Part shown: one piece after another, positions 19,501 through 29,216 of the stretch | Numbering within the stretch: the first letter of the stretch is position 1 | Layout of the letters: each line of letters opens with the position of its first letter | Assembly (NCBI RefSeq): GCF_026391055.1 | Contig: NZ_JAPLET010000030.1 | Span: 1-64,000, forward strand | Direction: 5' to 3' | DNA: 64,000 nucleotides | Origin: Spirosoma sp. | GTDB lineage: Bacteria; Bacteroidota; Bacteroidia; Cytophagales; Spirosomataceae | Notes under the pieces: model-generated | What the model saw: the letters and a program-made list of their open reading frames with translations, nothing else | Databases searched by the model: none | What the model was told of the DNA's origin: nothing | Program-made: the position numbers and the translations under genes

Positions 19501-22500
19501 ATCGACCCGCGTTACCGTAACGCCAAGTCTGAATGTATTTGCCGGTAGCGACATCACCATTTGCGAACGCTCGACTACGCCCCTGTCGGCAACGACCAAC
19601 CTGCAAAGCAACGCGACCAACGGTACGGTAACCGTAACCTGGAGCGAAGCCGCCACCAACCCGGCAACGGGCACCAACCTAGCGTCGACAACCGGCTACT
19701 CAGTCAACACCAAAGCCCTGGCACCGGGTGTTTACAAATTCACGGCTACCGCTACCCAGGTAAGCCCCAACGGCATTACGAACTGCGTTAAAACCGACGA
19801 AGTTCAGGTAACGGTTACGACGGCGCCGATCCTGGCGATCAAGCCAACCCGCACCGATATCTGTAGCGACAACACCATGACGGTGACGCTGGCCGCAACG
19901 CTCGACAATGCCACACCCGCCCCGGCCAGCATCTTCTGGTCGTCGGTGGACGATCCATCGCTGGCTTATCTGAGCTGTACCAACTGCGCCAACCCGGTAC
20001 TGACCGTGCCCGTTAGCTACAACAGAGCAACGATCACTTACACGGCCACGTCTATTGTCACGACCGACAACAACCAGCAGTGTACGGCTTCGGCTCAGGT
20101 GACCATCACCATCAAGAAAGCACCGGTGCTGACCATCACCTCCCCGAAGATTATCTGCGACGGTAGCTCGGTACAGTTGAACGTTGATTCGGACAAGGCG
20201 GTTGCCGCTTACGAATGGACCGGCTCGGCCCTGTCGAGCCTGATCATCAAGAGCCCGATTGCCGCACCGGCCGGTTCGCTACAGGAAAACAAAACCAACC
20301 TGTATACCGTCAAAGTGACCGACACCGACGGTTGTTTCGCATCGGCGACAACGAGTGTGACGGTAACGCCGAGCATTCGGGTATATGCAGGCGAAGATGT
20401 CACCATCTGCCAACAGGCAACAACCCCGCTGTCGGCAACGACCAATCTGCAAACCAGTGCCCTAAACGGTACGATAACGGTTGCCTGGACGGAAGATATC
20501 AGCAATACGAACTACGGCAACAACCTGGCCGCTACGGCTGGTTATACTGTCAACACCAGAGCCCTGGCCCCCGGCGTGTACAAGTTCTGGGCAACGGTAA
20601 CGCAGGTGAGTCCGAACGGGATCACCAGTTGCGTCAATACCGACTGGGTACAGATTACGGTTACTCGCAATCCGGTGCTGACGATTGTGCCCACTCAGCC
20701 TAATATCTGTCCGCTGAGTCAGGAAACAATTACCCTGGCGGCTAACCTCAGTGGTTTCACGCCCGCAGCGGCAACGATCTACTGGACATCGAAAGATGAT
20801 CCAACAGCGAAGTTCCTGAGCTGTTCGGTTTGTGCGAATCCAACCCTGACCGTACCCGCTGGTTATACGGCCAACACAATCAGCTATACCGCAACGGCCA
20901 TTGTTACAGCCGACAATAACATCCAGTGCCCAACTACGGCTACGGTGACGATTATCGTCAATCCCGTACTGAAAGTGGATGCGATTGCCGATGTAACAGT
21001 TTGTAACGAATACATTGCAGTTAAGCAGAGACGCTCGACAACCTTGCGCGAACTGGTAAGCGGCAACCCGGTCAGTATCGCTCAGTATAAGATTGAGCCT
21101 ATGGTAGGTATCACCAACGTAGTGGTCAATGGAGCCACGTTATCGTTCGATGTGATGCCGTCCAATGAGATCGTTGAATACACTGTAACGCTCAACAGCG
21201 CGGAGACCTGCTATGCCAGTACGAAGTTTTTTGGCTACGAAAACCCGCGTCCTATTGTGGAGTTCACAATGGACAGTTATATCTGTCTGGGCAGCAAAGC
21301 GCAGGTGCTCTTCAATGGCAACGCGAAGCCAGGTGCTGTATATACCTGGGATTTTGCGGGTGCCAAAGTGATTTACTCGAATGACAGCAAGCCCTACGAC
21401 GGCATTGCCGAAGGCCCTGGCCCCCATGATATTCAGTGGGACAAGTATCCTGGCTTTGGCAATACGTATGTTGTATCGCTGACGGTCAATGACGGTGGCT
21501 GTACCGACACCCGTCGGAAAGATATCCGCATTGAGCGTGGCTATGATGTCGTGTGGAAAACCACAGATGCGTCGGTTTGTAACGGAACCGATGGCAAAAT
21601 CACGCTGGTATCGGCGCTGGAAAAAATCACGAATCGTGATGTCGCCAATACCCTGGTCTTTACCTGGACCGGACCAAACGGCTTTACCCTGATCGCTGCG
21701 GCTCCTCAGGGCGCGAACCTGACCAACCTGGCACCGGGCACGTATCATGTGCGTGTCGACAACAGTATCGGTGGTTGCGCGTACGAGTTTGACCTAGACA
21801 TCAAGCGCCCCAAAAACCTGGGTCTGAACGCGCTGGTCGGCTACAAAGCAACCTGTGGTCAGAAAGATGGCGGTATCCACACCGAAGTGGTAGGTGGTAC
21901 CGCTCCGTACACGTTCTTCTATTACGATGCTGCGGGTGCGTTACTGAGTAAACATACCGTTTCGGACACCCTCGATTATGTCTGGGACTTAGGCGAAGGT
22001 AAGTATCACGTTAAAGTAGTAGATATCAACCTGTGTAGCACAGAAGGCGATATCGTGCTGGATAACGCAGGCGGACCACGGGTTGAAATTGCCCAGATTA
22101 CGCCTACCCCTTGTGGCGATAAAACAGGTAAGGTGCAGTTCACCATCTTTGGGGCAGCACCGTTCAGCTACTCGCTGGCCTCAGACAATCCGTATCCGGG
22201 CGGTACGATTACGTTGGCGGGTATTCCGGTCACGCTGGAGTTCCTGGAAGCAGGTGACTATGTCCTGACGGTACGCGATGCTAACGGATGTGTGACGGTG
22301 AAGCGGTTCACGGTCGGTGCGCTGGCTCCTAACTTCAGTATTGCAGTGACAACAACACCTGGCTCGTGCCCATACAATCCAAATGGCAGCGAGAATCCAA
22401 AAACGGGTGCATTCCAGGTAACCAGCCCACTCGGCGCTCAGTATACCTACACATGGTATGGCATTGACGGTAAAGCCTTCACGCCATCGAGCCCCACTTA

Positions 22501-25500
22501 TCCAACCGGATTAGCGACCGGCGTCTATAAGCTGAAAGTTTCCAGCAATACCGCCGGTGGTGGTATTTGCACCGACAGCACGATGCTGATTCTGAATCCG
22601 TCCGAAGGCCCGAAACCGGAACTGGTAACGGTGAAAAACCCGACCTGTCCGGATCTCGACAATGGCAGCGTCACCTTCATTGTCAATAAAAATGTAGATA
22701 CCGGTACCCCGGATAAAAACCGTTTCCCGCTAACGAATATTGGGCCGTATACTTATACGCTGCGTAATACGACCTCGCAGGATGGACTGGTTCGCAGTGG
22801 AACGGTTGTCGATAATACGAACCTGACCGTTACAGGCCTGGCAAGAGGCACCTACCTGCTTACCATCACGGACCGGACTCTGTGCGTTGGCTATCAAACC
22901 TTCCAGGTGACCGATCCTGATCATTTTGAAGTACTGGTCGACCGGGATAACCTGGTGGTGTGCGATGCCAAAGACGGCAAGGTATGCCTGACCATCAACG
23001 GGGCCACCGGTCAGCGTTATACAGTGAGCGTATCGCCAACGGTTATTAATCCGACGCCGTTTACGCGGAATATGACTAATTGCCTGTTCGGTATGGATGC
23101 CAACACGAACTATACGGTAACGATCCGCGACTCGCTGAACTGCTACGTTAACTTCCCGGTCAGCCTTACCCAGCCAGCGGTCTGCTATGACTGTGATAAA
23201 TTCTGCGCGAAAGATGTCGAAGGCTATGATATGAGCTGCGACAGTACCAACACCGGTAAGGCGCGTATCCGGGTAACGGGCGGTAAAGCACCATTCAAAT
23301 ACACCTGGTACAACACCTTGGGTCAGGTTATTTCACAGGTAACATCGGCTGATTCGGTGAATACGCTCGACAAGTTGATTGCAGGTGTGTATTACATATC
23401 CGTAGTCGATGCCAACAGTTGTACCATCGGTGGCCCGGATGGCGGGAAGCAGAAGATATCTGTCGCTATCGGCCAGTCGGGTGGACCAACGGTGGTCATC
23501 AACAGTACAACACCATCGGCTTGTGGAGCCTCTACGGGTAGCATCCGCTTCTCCGTAACGGGTAACAAACCGTTTACCTACACGCTCACCAGAGTAGGCA
23601 GCTCGGTGGAGCTGGCTACAGGCAGCATCATCAACGTACCAAACGCCATTACACTGGGTAACCTGCTGGCAGCTTCGTACGTGTTGAAAGTAAAGGACAG
23701 CAAAGGCTGTGTAACGACAACAACGGTCGACATACGGTCAGCAACGTTCCCAATGGCTATTACGTCGACGCTGAAAAAACCAACCTGCGATGGCTCGGTA
23801 CTCGGCGAAATCACGATCAGCCTGAGCCCACTTCCGGGCCAGACGGCTCCGGGAGGCACACCAACGTATGTATGGTCGGGACCGGACGGCGTGTTCTCGC
23901 CACCTATACCGGAAAAGGCAACGATGTTACCAGCGGGTATCTACTACGTAACGGTTAGCTATGGCAATGGCTGCTCCAGTACGCAGGAGATTATTCTCAA
24001 CAATAGCGATGGTCCAACACTGACGGCCGTACAAACTGGTCTGGTAACGTGTATAGGTACTAATAACGGCGCGGTTACACTGAATGCCAGTGGCAACGGA
24101 CAGTCGATCATCGGCTATATCGTGAAAGGGGTTGTGTCGAAGCCTTACTCGGCACCGTACCCAACCGCGATCACCAACGAGGTTATTCCGAATCTGGCCG
24201 CCGGTGATTACGAAATCGAGGTAATTGGCTTTAACGGTTGCGTATCGAAAGCAACAGTAACGGTGCAAAAACCAGAGGTGCCCATCATCGACATCCAGAC
24301 AACGGCGGTCAATGATTGTGACATCAACAATGGTACGGCTACGATCAAAGTTGTTAGCGGAGGCAAGGCACCGTTCCAGGTTCGCCTGGTATCACCAACG
24401 GCTACAGCATTCAGTGCTGGCCCGGTTACCTACGGTAGTCTGGCTGGTGGTGACTATATCGCCGAAGTGAAAGATGCAAATGGCTGTCTGACGCAGTTCC
24501 CATTCACCGTTGCTGACCTGCGCAAGCAGTTATGCTACGGCAGCATTGGTGACTTCGTCTGGAAAGATAAGAATGATAATGGTCGGCAGGATGCCGCTGA
24601 ACCAGGCGTACCGGGTGTAACGGTCGAACTGTGGAAAGCGGTCAATGGCGCCCCAGCAACAAAAGTTAGCTCTACAACAACCAGTGCAACGGGTAAATAT
24701 CTGTTCGCAAATCTGCTCAAGGACAGCTACATCGTGAAGTTTGTGCAGGGCACCTGGCCAGACAGTTGTCTGATCAGCCCGAAATACAAACAGGCTGGTG
24801 TGCTCGATAGTCTGAACTCTGACGCTGACCCAATCTCAGGGCTTAGCCCGGTGATAAGTCTGGACCCCATCAAAGGTGGTTTGTTGAAAAACAACCCAAC
24901 CATTGATATGGCCCTGTATATCCCGACCAGTACACTGGGTGATTTTGTCTGGAAAGATAAGAATGACAACGGACGGCAGGATTCGGGTGAGCCAGGGGTG
25001 AAAGGCGTGAAAGTGATTCTGTGGTCAGCAACGGCTAGCGGCACGCCCAAAGCGAAACTGGACTCAACCACCACAGATCTGACAGGTAAGTATCTGTTCA
25101 CTAAACTGAACAAAGGGGATTATCTGGTGCAGTTTGTGCCAGCGAGCCTGCCCGATAGCTGCATGCTCTCCAGGAAGGACAACTGGACGGGTGTTGCCGA
25201 TGATTTCGATTCGGACGCAAACCCAGTAACGGGTATCACGCAGGTGGTAAGTCTCGATCCTTACAAAACAGGTCTGCTGAAAGATAACCTGACCGTCGAT
25301 GCGGCCCTGGTGTATGCCAAAGGCTCAATTGGCGACTATGTCTGGAAAGATGCCAACAATAATGGCCTTCAGGATGCGGGTGAAGCCGGTGTGAAGAATG
25401 TGGTAATTGAACTTTACAAAGTTGTCCGTGGCATACTGGTTTCACCAGCCTTTGCCACTATGTCGACGGATGTAAATGGTAAGTACCTGTTCCCGAACCT

Positions 25501-26506
25501 GGATACTGGCGACTATCAGGTGAAGTTTGTGACCAGCACGTTCCCATCCGAATGTAGCCTGAGTCTCAAACCAAACACCGGTAACGACGATACGATCGAC
25601 AGCGATGCTGATCCAATCTCAGGGCTGAGCCCAATTATCCCGATCAACCCCTATCAGGGTCCGGGCCTATTGCGCGATAACCTGACCGTTGATGCGGGTC
25701 TGTATACGCCTAAATTAGGTTCTATTGGTGATTATGTCTGGAAGGACGCCAACGACAATGGCATACAGGATGCCGGCGAAGCGGGTGTAAAAGATGTACA
25801 GGTTGAATTGTACAAAGCAGTGAACGGTCAGCCACAGGGCGCGGCCTTGAAGATTGTCTCGACAGACATCAACGGTAAGTACCTGTTCGACCTGTTACCG
25901 AAGGGTGATTATCTGGTGAAATTTGTCAGCAGCTCATTCCCTACAGCTTGCGCGATCAGCACCCGACCAAATACGGGCACGGATGATACGAAAGATAGTG
26001 ACGCCAACCCAATCACGGGTCTGTCTCCAGTAATAACGCTGGATCCTGAACAGGGTGGTCTGCTCCAGAACAACCCAACCATCGACGCGGGTCTGTACAA
26101 CACGGCCACTGGCTCAATTGGTGACTACGTCTGGAAGGACACCAACGACAACGGTATCCAGGATGCATCGGAAGTTGGTGTCGCCAACGTACAGGTTGAA
26201 CTCTTCGCTGCCGTCAATGGCCAGCCTCAGGGCGCGGCTCTCAAAGTGGTATCGACCGATGTAAATGGGAAGTACCTCTTCGATAAACTGCCAAAGGGAG
26301 ATTACCTGGTTCGTTTCATTGGTAGCTCGTTCCCGGCCAACTGTGCCATCAGCACCCGGCCACGGTCAGGCACTGACACCAGCAAGGACAGCGATGCTGA
26401 CCCAACCACGGGTCTGTCACAAGTCATCAGTCTGGACCCTGTTCAGGGCGGTATTCTGAAAGACAACCTCACCATCGACGCGGGTCTGTACCGGCTCAAT
26501 TGGTGA
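16589..26506 (+). CDS. Giant repeat adhesin, N-terminal portion (frameshifted)
   Basis: About 3305 aa from ATG 16589, chosen because MQNVS matches the starts at 9639 and 13745; the frame is open back to 16310. The leader holds MKQLLQTCW...NYLRWFLAALCRV, then a signal core (ALLILLLGGIYTANAQ) near residue 110. Ig-like modules follow to ~500, then ~280-residue Ig repeats (18115-20970). A PKD-like module (about 21240-21540, VYTWDF, SLTVNDGGC) and many SprB-like repeats to 24535 come next. SdrD-B repeats (GDYVWKDANDNG) fill the rest. The frame is lost after the fifth SdrD-B copy: ...GLYRLNW then stop. Bases 26490-31202 continue the same protein in another frame. SprB/SdrD-type proteins act as surface adhesins, in gliding or attachment. 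Confidence 0.85.
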   Translation: MQNVSPRFPSTASQRPSPASAATTFRSTTMKQLLQTCWPPVLNYLRWFLAALCRVEPGLPVFRRLRTAGTSSPRKQRYWPVRQKWDKHTQEIRGPALLNNANTLKRNVVSALLILLLGGIYTANAQNASTICTTPITYTLNTGETYTATAQAGLTNYQWYKNGAIIGGATSAAYTVTSIGTYTWTAKDVAGCSATECCPIDFIQASCTPPTPTVTVSQSLICAGSSAVLNVTGCTTGFITWSTGETNAFITVSPDATKLYSVTCANPLDPTCKGQAYQLVTVQPRPNFTVSSAAICAGQTAQLVASGCAGLVSWNNGQTGSVLQVMPTATTTYQATCTDPVCTVPQATGTVTVNPLPTLDLGAPVCTADLSSFSVPFTSTGTVTANLGNISGGQIVGVPTGQVVTITATSTGCMVSKDVLKDCTCPPVAPPAGQNVVKCNDQLPATLAVTAASGLQVNWYATQSGGVPLASNSLTYTTPIAGTYYAETVSPVSGCKSSSRTAITLTVVNKPTVAINLYNKDLQPVTTPNVCVSNQQQITLAATLAAGSSGSFTYQWKSTDDPALTYLSCKTCSAPVLTVPVTETRSSLTYTVTVTATDGTILCSTDASTTINLKQTPKLTITVPVQVICDGSCANLTVTADKSIQSALWTPVNLTGTTIKVCPAGSQQGYKDYIYVVNVTDTDGCSSTATAKVTVGPSLTISAGKDQTLCETGKATLTASANLQSNAVDGTVTITWSESPTNPNSGANLASTTGSTVSTNTLAPGVYRFTATVTQQSPNGDAACVKTDEVQVTVIKKPVFTINPTANRICNNSTQTVTLAATLDASTPAAATFSWTSTDDPGLAFLSCSSCTNPTLMIPPSYNKATITYTAKATVTGDNNIECTSTQTVTITVKQSPVLTITPPKIICDGSSVQLTVTADKPVASYAWTGSALTSLVISNPIAAPAGSLQENKDYIYTVKVTDADGCFTEASTRVTVTPSLNVFAGSDITICERSTTPLSATTNLQSNATNGTVTVTWSEAATNPATGTNLASTTGYSVNTKALAPGVYKFTATATQVSPNGITNCVKTDEVQVTVTTAPILAIKPTRTDICSDNTMTVTLAATLDNATPAPASIFWSSVDDPSLAYLSCTNCANPVLTVPVSYNRATITYTATSIVTTDNNQQCTASAQVTITIKKAPVLTITSPKIICDGSSVQLNVDSDKAVAAYEWTGSALSSLIIKSPIAAPAGSLQENKTNLYTVKVTDTDGCFASATTSVTVTPSIRVYAGEDVTICQQATTPLSATTNLQTSALNGTITVAWTEDISNTNYGNNLAATAGYTVNTRALAPGVYKFWATVTQVSPNGITSCVNTDWVQITVTRNPVLTIVPTQPNICPLSQETITLAANLSGFTPAAATIYWTSKDDPTAKFLSCSVCANPTLTVPAGYTANTISYTATAIVTADNNIQCPTTATVTIIVNPVLKVDAIADVTVCNEYIAVKQRRSTTLRELVSGNPVSIAQYKIEPMVGITNVVVNGATLSFDVMPSNEIVEYTVTLNSAETCYASTKFFGYENPRPIVEFTMDSYICLGSKAQVLFNGNAKPGAVYTWDFAGAKVIYSNDSKPYDGIAEGPGPHDIQWDKYPGFGNTYVVSLTVNDGGCTDTRRKDIRIERGYDVVWKTTDASVCNGTDGKITLVSALEKITNRDVANTLVFTWTGPNGFTLIAAAPQGANLTNLAPGTYHVRVDNSIGGCAYEFDLDIKRPKNLGLNALVGYKATCGQKDGGIHTEVVGGTAPYTFFYYDAAGALLSKHTVSDTLDYVWDLGEGKYHVKVVDINLCSTEGDIVLDNAGGPRVEIAQITPTPCGDKTGKVQFTIFGAAPFSYSLASDNPYPGGTITLAGIPVTLEFLEAGDYVLTVRDANGCVTVKRFTVGALAPNFSIAVTTTPGSCPYNPNGSENPKTGAFQVTSPLGAQYTYTWYGIDGKAFTPSSPTYPTGLATGVYKLKVSSNTAGGGICTDSTMLILNPSEGPKPELVTVKNPTCPDLDNGSVTFIVNKNVDTGTPDKNRFPLTNIGPYTYTLRNTTSQDGLVRSGTVVDNTNLTVTGLARGTYLLTITDRTLCVGYQTFQVTDPDHFEVLVDRDNLVVCDAKDGKVCLTINGATGQRYTVSVSPTVINPTPFTRNMTNCLFGMDANTNYTVTIRDSLNCYVNFPVSLTQPAVCYDCDKFCAKDVEGYDMSCDSTNTGKARIRVTGGKAPFKYTWYNTLGQVISQVTSADSVNTLDKLIAGVYYISVVDANSCTIGGPDGGKQKISVAIGQSGGPTVVINSTTPSACGASTGSIRFSVTGNKPFTYTLTRVGSSVELATGSIINVPNAITLGNLLAASYVLKVKDSKGCVTTTTVDIRSATFPMAITSTLKKPTCDGSVLGEITISLSPLPGQTAPGGTPTYVWSGPDGVFSPPIPEKATMLPAGIYYVTVSYGNGCSSTQEIILNNSDGPTLTAVQTGLVTCIGTNNGAVTLNASGNGQSIIGYIVKGVVSKPYSAPYPTAITNEVIPNLAAGDYEIEVIGFNGCVSKATVTVQKPEVPIIDIQTTAVNDCDINNGTATIKVVSGGKAPFQVRLVSPTATAFSAGPVTYGSLAGGDYIAEVKDANGCLTQFPFTVADLRKQLCYGSIGDFVWKDKNDNGRQDAAEPGVPGVTVELWKAVNGAPATKVSSTTTSATGKYLFANLLKDSYIVKFVQGTWPDSCLISPKYKQAGVLDSLNSDADPISGLSPVISLDPIKGGLLKNNPTIDMALYIPTSTLGDFVWKDKNDNGRQDSGEPGVKGVKVILWSATASGTPKAKLDSTTTDLTGKYLFTKLNKGDYLVQFVPASLPDSCMLSRKDNWTGVADDFDSDANPVTGITQVVSLDPYKTGLLKDNLTVDAALVYAKGSIGDYVWKDANNNGLQDAGEAGVKNVVIELYKVVRGILVSPAFATMSTDVNGKYLFPNLDTGDYQVKFVTSTFPSECSLSLKPNTGNDDTIDSDADPISGLSPIIPINPYQGPGLLRDNLTVDAGLYTPKLGSIGDYVWKDANDNGIQDAGEAGVKDVQVELYKAVNGQPQGAALKIVSTDINGKYLFDLLPKGDYLVKFVSSSFPTACAISTRPNTGTDDTKDSDANPITGLSPVITLDPEQGGLLQNNPTIDAGLYNTATGSIGDYVWKDTNDNGIQDASEVGVANVQVELFAAVNGQPQGAALKVVSTDVNGKYLFDKLPKGDYLVRFIGSSFPANCAISTRPRSGTDTSKDSDADPTTGLSQVISLDPVQGGILKDNLTIDAGLYRLNW
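18115..20970 (+). repeat. ~845-bp tandem Ig-type coding repeats
   Basis: Units of about 280 codons recur with the landmarks TLAATLD, ICDGSSVQL, DGCF and LAPGVYKF. Landmark starts lie near 18985, 19828 and 20676, giving periods of about 843-848 bp, with a diverged copy before them at about 18115. Identity is moderate to high. Confidence 0.8.
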
Positions 26507-29216
26507 CTACGTCTGGAAGGACACCAACGACAACGGTATCCAGGATGCGTCGGAAGCGGGTGTCGCCAACGTACAGGTTGAACTCTTCGCTGCCGTCAAT
26601 GGCCAGCCTCAGGGTAGTGCCTTACGAGTAGTGTCGACCGACGTGAACGGGAAGTACCTCTTCGATAAGTTGTCGAAAGGAACCTATCTGGTTCGTTTCA
26701 TTGGTAGCTCGTTCCCGGCCAACTGTGCCATCAGCACCCGGCCACGGTCAGGCACTGACACCAGCAAAGACAGCGATGCTGACCCGACCACGGGTCTGTC
26801 ACAAGTCATCAGTCTGGACCCTGTTCAGGGCGGTATTCTGAAAGACAACCTCACCATCGACGCGGGTCTGTATAACACGGCCACCGGCTCAATTGGTGAC
26901 TATGTCTGGAAAGATATTAACAACAACGGTTTGCAGGATGCCGGTGAAATCGGCGTGAAGAATGTACTGGTTGAGTTGTATGCAGCGGTGAATGGCCAGC
27001 CTCAGGGCAGTACCATACGCACTGTGACGACCGATACGCTTGGACGCTATCTGTTCGATAAGTTGCCTAAAGGTGACTACCTCGTTAAGTTCGTAGCCAG
27101 CTCGTTCCCGGCTAACTGTGCCATAAGCACCAAGCCAAATGTGGGCACGGACAATACGAAGGATAGTGATGCCAACCCGGCTACCGGTTTCTCGCAGGTG
27201 ATTACGCTGGACCCCGTAAAAGGCGGTATTCTCCAGAATAACCCGACGATTGACGCTGGTTTGTACAACCCGCAGGTGCCGCTGGGTACAATTGGGGATT
27301 ATGTCTGGAAAGATGCCAATGATAACGGTATCCAGGACCTGTCCGAAGTAGGTGTGCAGGGTGTTACCGTCGAACTGTATACGGTATCCTCGACCGGTGC
27401 TCTGACGAAGACAGCGTCAACGATTACGGACGTAAATGGTCTGTATCTGTTCACGAACCTGAGCAAGAATACCTATCGGGTACGCTTTGTTCCAAGCTCG
27501 CTTCCGGCAAACTGCCTGCTATCCAGCAAGGCTAATGCGGTAGGCGACGATAGCAAAGACAGCGATGCAGACCCAATTACCGGGTATACGGGTGATGTAA
27601 ATATCGATCCGATCCTCGGAGGAAACTTCCAGGATAACCGCACGGTGGATGCCGGTCTGGTAAACAAGCCAACAGGCTCGATTGGTGACTTCGTCTGGAA
27701 AGATGCCAATAACAATGGCATTCAGGATGCGACCGAAGTGGGTGTGAAAGATGTGCAGGTTGAGCTGTACGCTGCGGTAAATGGTCAGCCTTCCGGCTCG
27801 GCTATTAAAACCACCACCACGGATGTGAACGGCAATTATCTGTTCGATAAACTTCCGAAAGGAGACTATGTCGTACGTTTTATAACCAGCACCTTACCGG
27901 CCAACTGTGCCCTTAGCACCAAGCCACGTTCGGGTACGGATACAACGAAGGATAGTGATGCCAACCCAACGACCGGCTTTACGCCAGTGATTAGCATCGA
28001 TCCAGATGTACCATCCAAGAAAGACAACCTAACCGTCGACGCGGGTCTGTATACGACCAACAACGGCTCACTGGGTGACTTTGTCTGGAAGGATATAAAC
28101 AACAACGGCTTGCAGGATACTGGCGAGCCAGGGGTGAAAGATGTGAAAGTTGAACTGTATACGGTTTTGTCGACAGGCAGCGTTTCACTGGTGGCTTCGA
28201 CAACGACCGATGCTTCGGGTAAATACCTCTTCACTAATTTGACGAACGGTAGCTACCGGGTGAAGGTTATCGCTTCCAGCCTGCCATCTGAATGTGCGAT
28301 CTCGCCCAAACAGAATGTAGGTTCGGACGATAGCAAAGACAGCGACGTCGACCCAACGACTGGCTTCTCCGATGATGTAGTCATTGATCCAAATGATCCA
28401 ACCCGGAAAGACATCACCACGGTTGACATCGGCTTGCTGCCTTGCACGGCAGATGCCGGTACCTTACTGGCAAATGCACCGGGTTGTTTGACCGCGGGTA
28501 GCTCGCTGACGATCTCGGCAACGATGAACACGGCCCCATCTGTTCCTGCCGGTTACAAAGTGCTGTATGTACTGACGTCCGGTTCGAACCTGGTAATCCG
28601 GTCAACGAGTACGCAACCTAAGTTTGTAGTGAATGCAACGGGTCTGTATACGATTCACACGCTGGTTTACACCGACAACGCGGCTAATCCGAATTACCTG
28701 GATCTGTCCGCAATTGTACCGGGTACCACCACGGGTGCTGACGTACTGAATCTGATTGCAACCCGCAAACTGTGTGCAGCCCTCGATGCTGCCGGTGCGC
28801 CGGTAACGGTTAGCTCCTGCCAGTTAGGGTCTATCGGAAACTACGTCTGGAAAGATGCCAACAACAATGGCTTGCAGGATGCGAGCGAAAAAGGAGTTGG
28901 TAACGTAACCGTTCAACTGTTTGCCTCGTCGGCTGGTCAGCCGGTTGGTGCAGCACTGGCAACGACGAAAACAGACTCTCTCGGCTATTACCTCTTCGGA
29001 GGCCTGTCGAAAGGTGTTTACCTTGTCAAGTTCGTGTCTAGCTCCTTCCCAGCGGGTTGCGCCTTGAGCCTGAAACCAAACACAGGTACGAACGATGAGA
29101 TCGACAGTGATGCAGACTTCAACACAGGTCTGACGCAGGAGATCATCATTGATCCGGCTGCGGGTGGTATCCTGAAGGATAACCTGACTGTTGATGCGGG
29201 CTTGTACTTCAATTGT
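24539..29216 (+). repeat. Array of eleven SdrD-B-like coding repeats
   Basis: Copies start at about 24539, 24929, 25322, 25718, 26111, 26493, 26886, 27285, 27675, 28065 and 28827. Spacing is 390-399 bp, except 382 bp between copies 5 and 6 and a unique ~372-bp insert before copy 11. Each has a GDYVWKD.N.NG.QD Ca-loop-like opening, a K/G-YLF strand and DSDADP. Copies 5 and 6 are almost identical in DNA. Repeats of this family form rigid, Ca-stabilised stalks. Confidence 0.9.
26480..26495 (+). other. Frameshift site: apparent 11-bp deletion between SdrD-B copies
   Basis: Elsewhere the junction reads CTGTACAACACGGCCAC then CGGCTC; here it reads CTGTAC then CGGCTC, lacking 11 bp flanked by AC on each side. 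Copy spacing falls from 393 to 382 bp. The shift makes a TGA at 26504-26506. It may be a real mutation, slippage between repeats, or an assembly error in near-identical DNA. Confidence 0.85.
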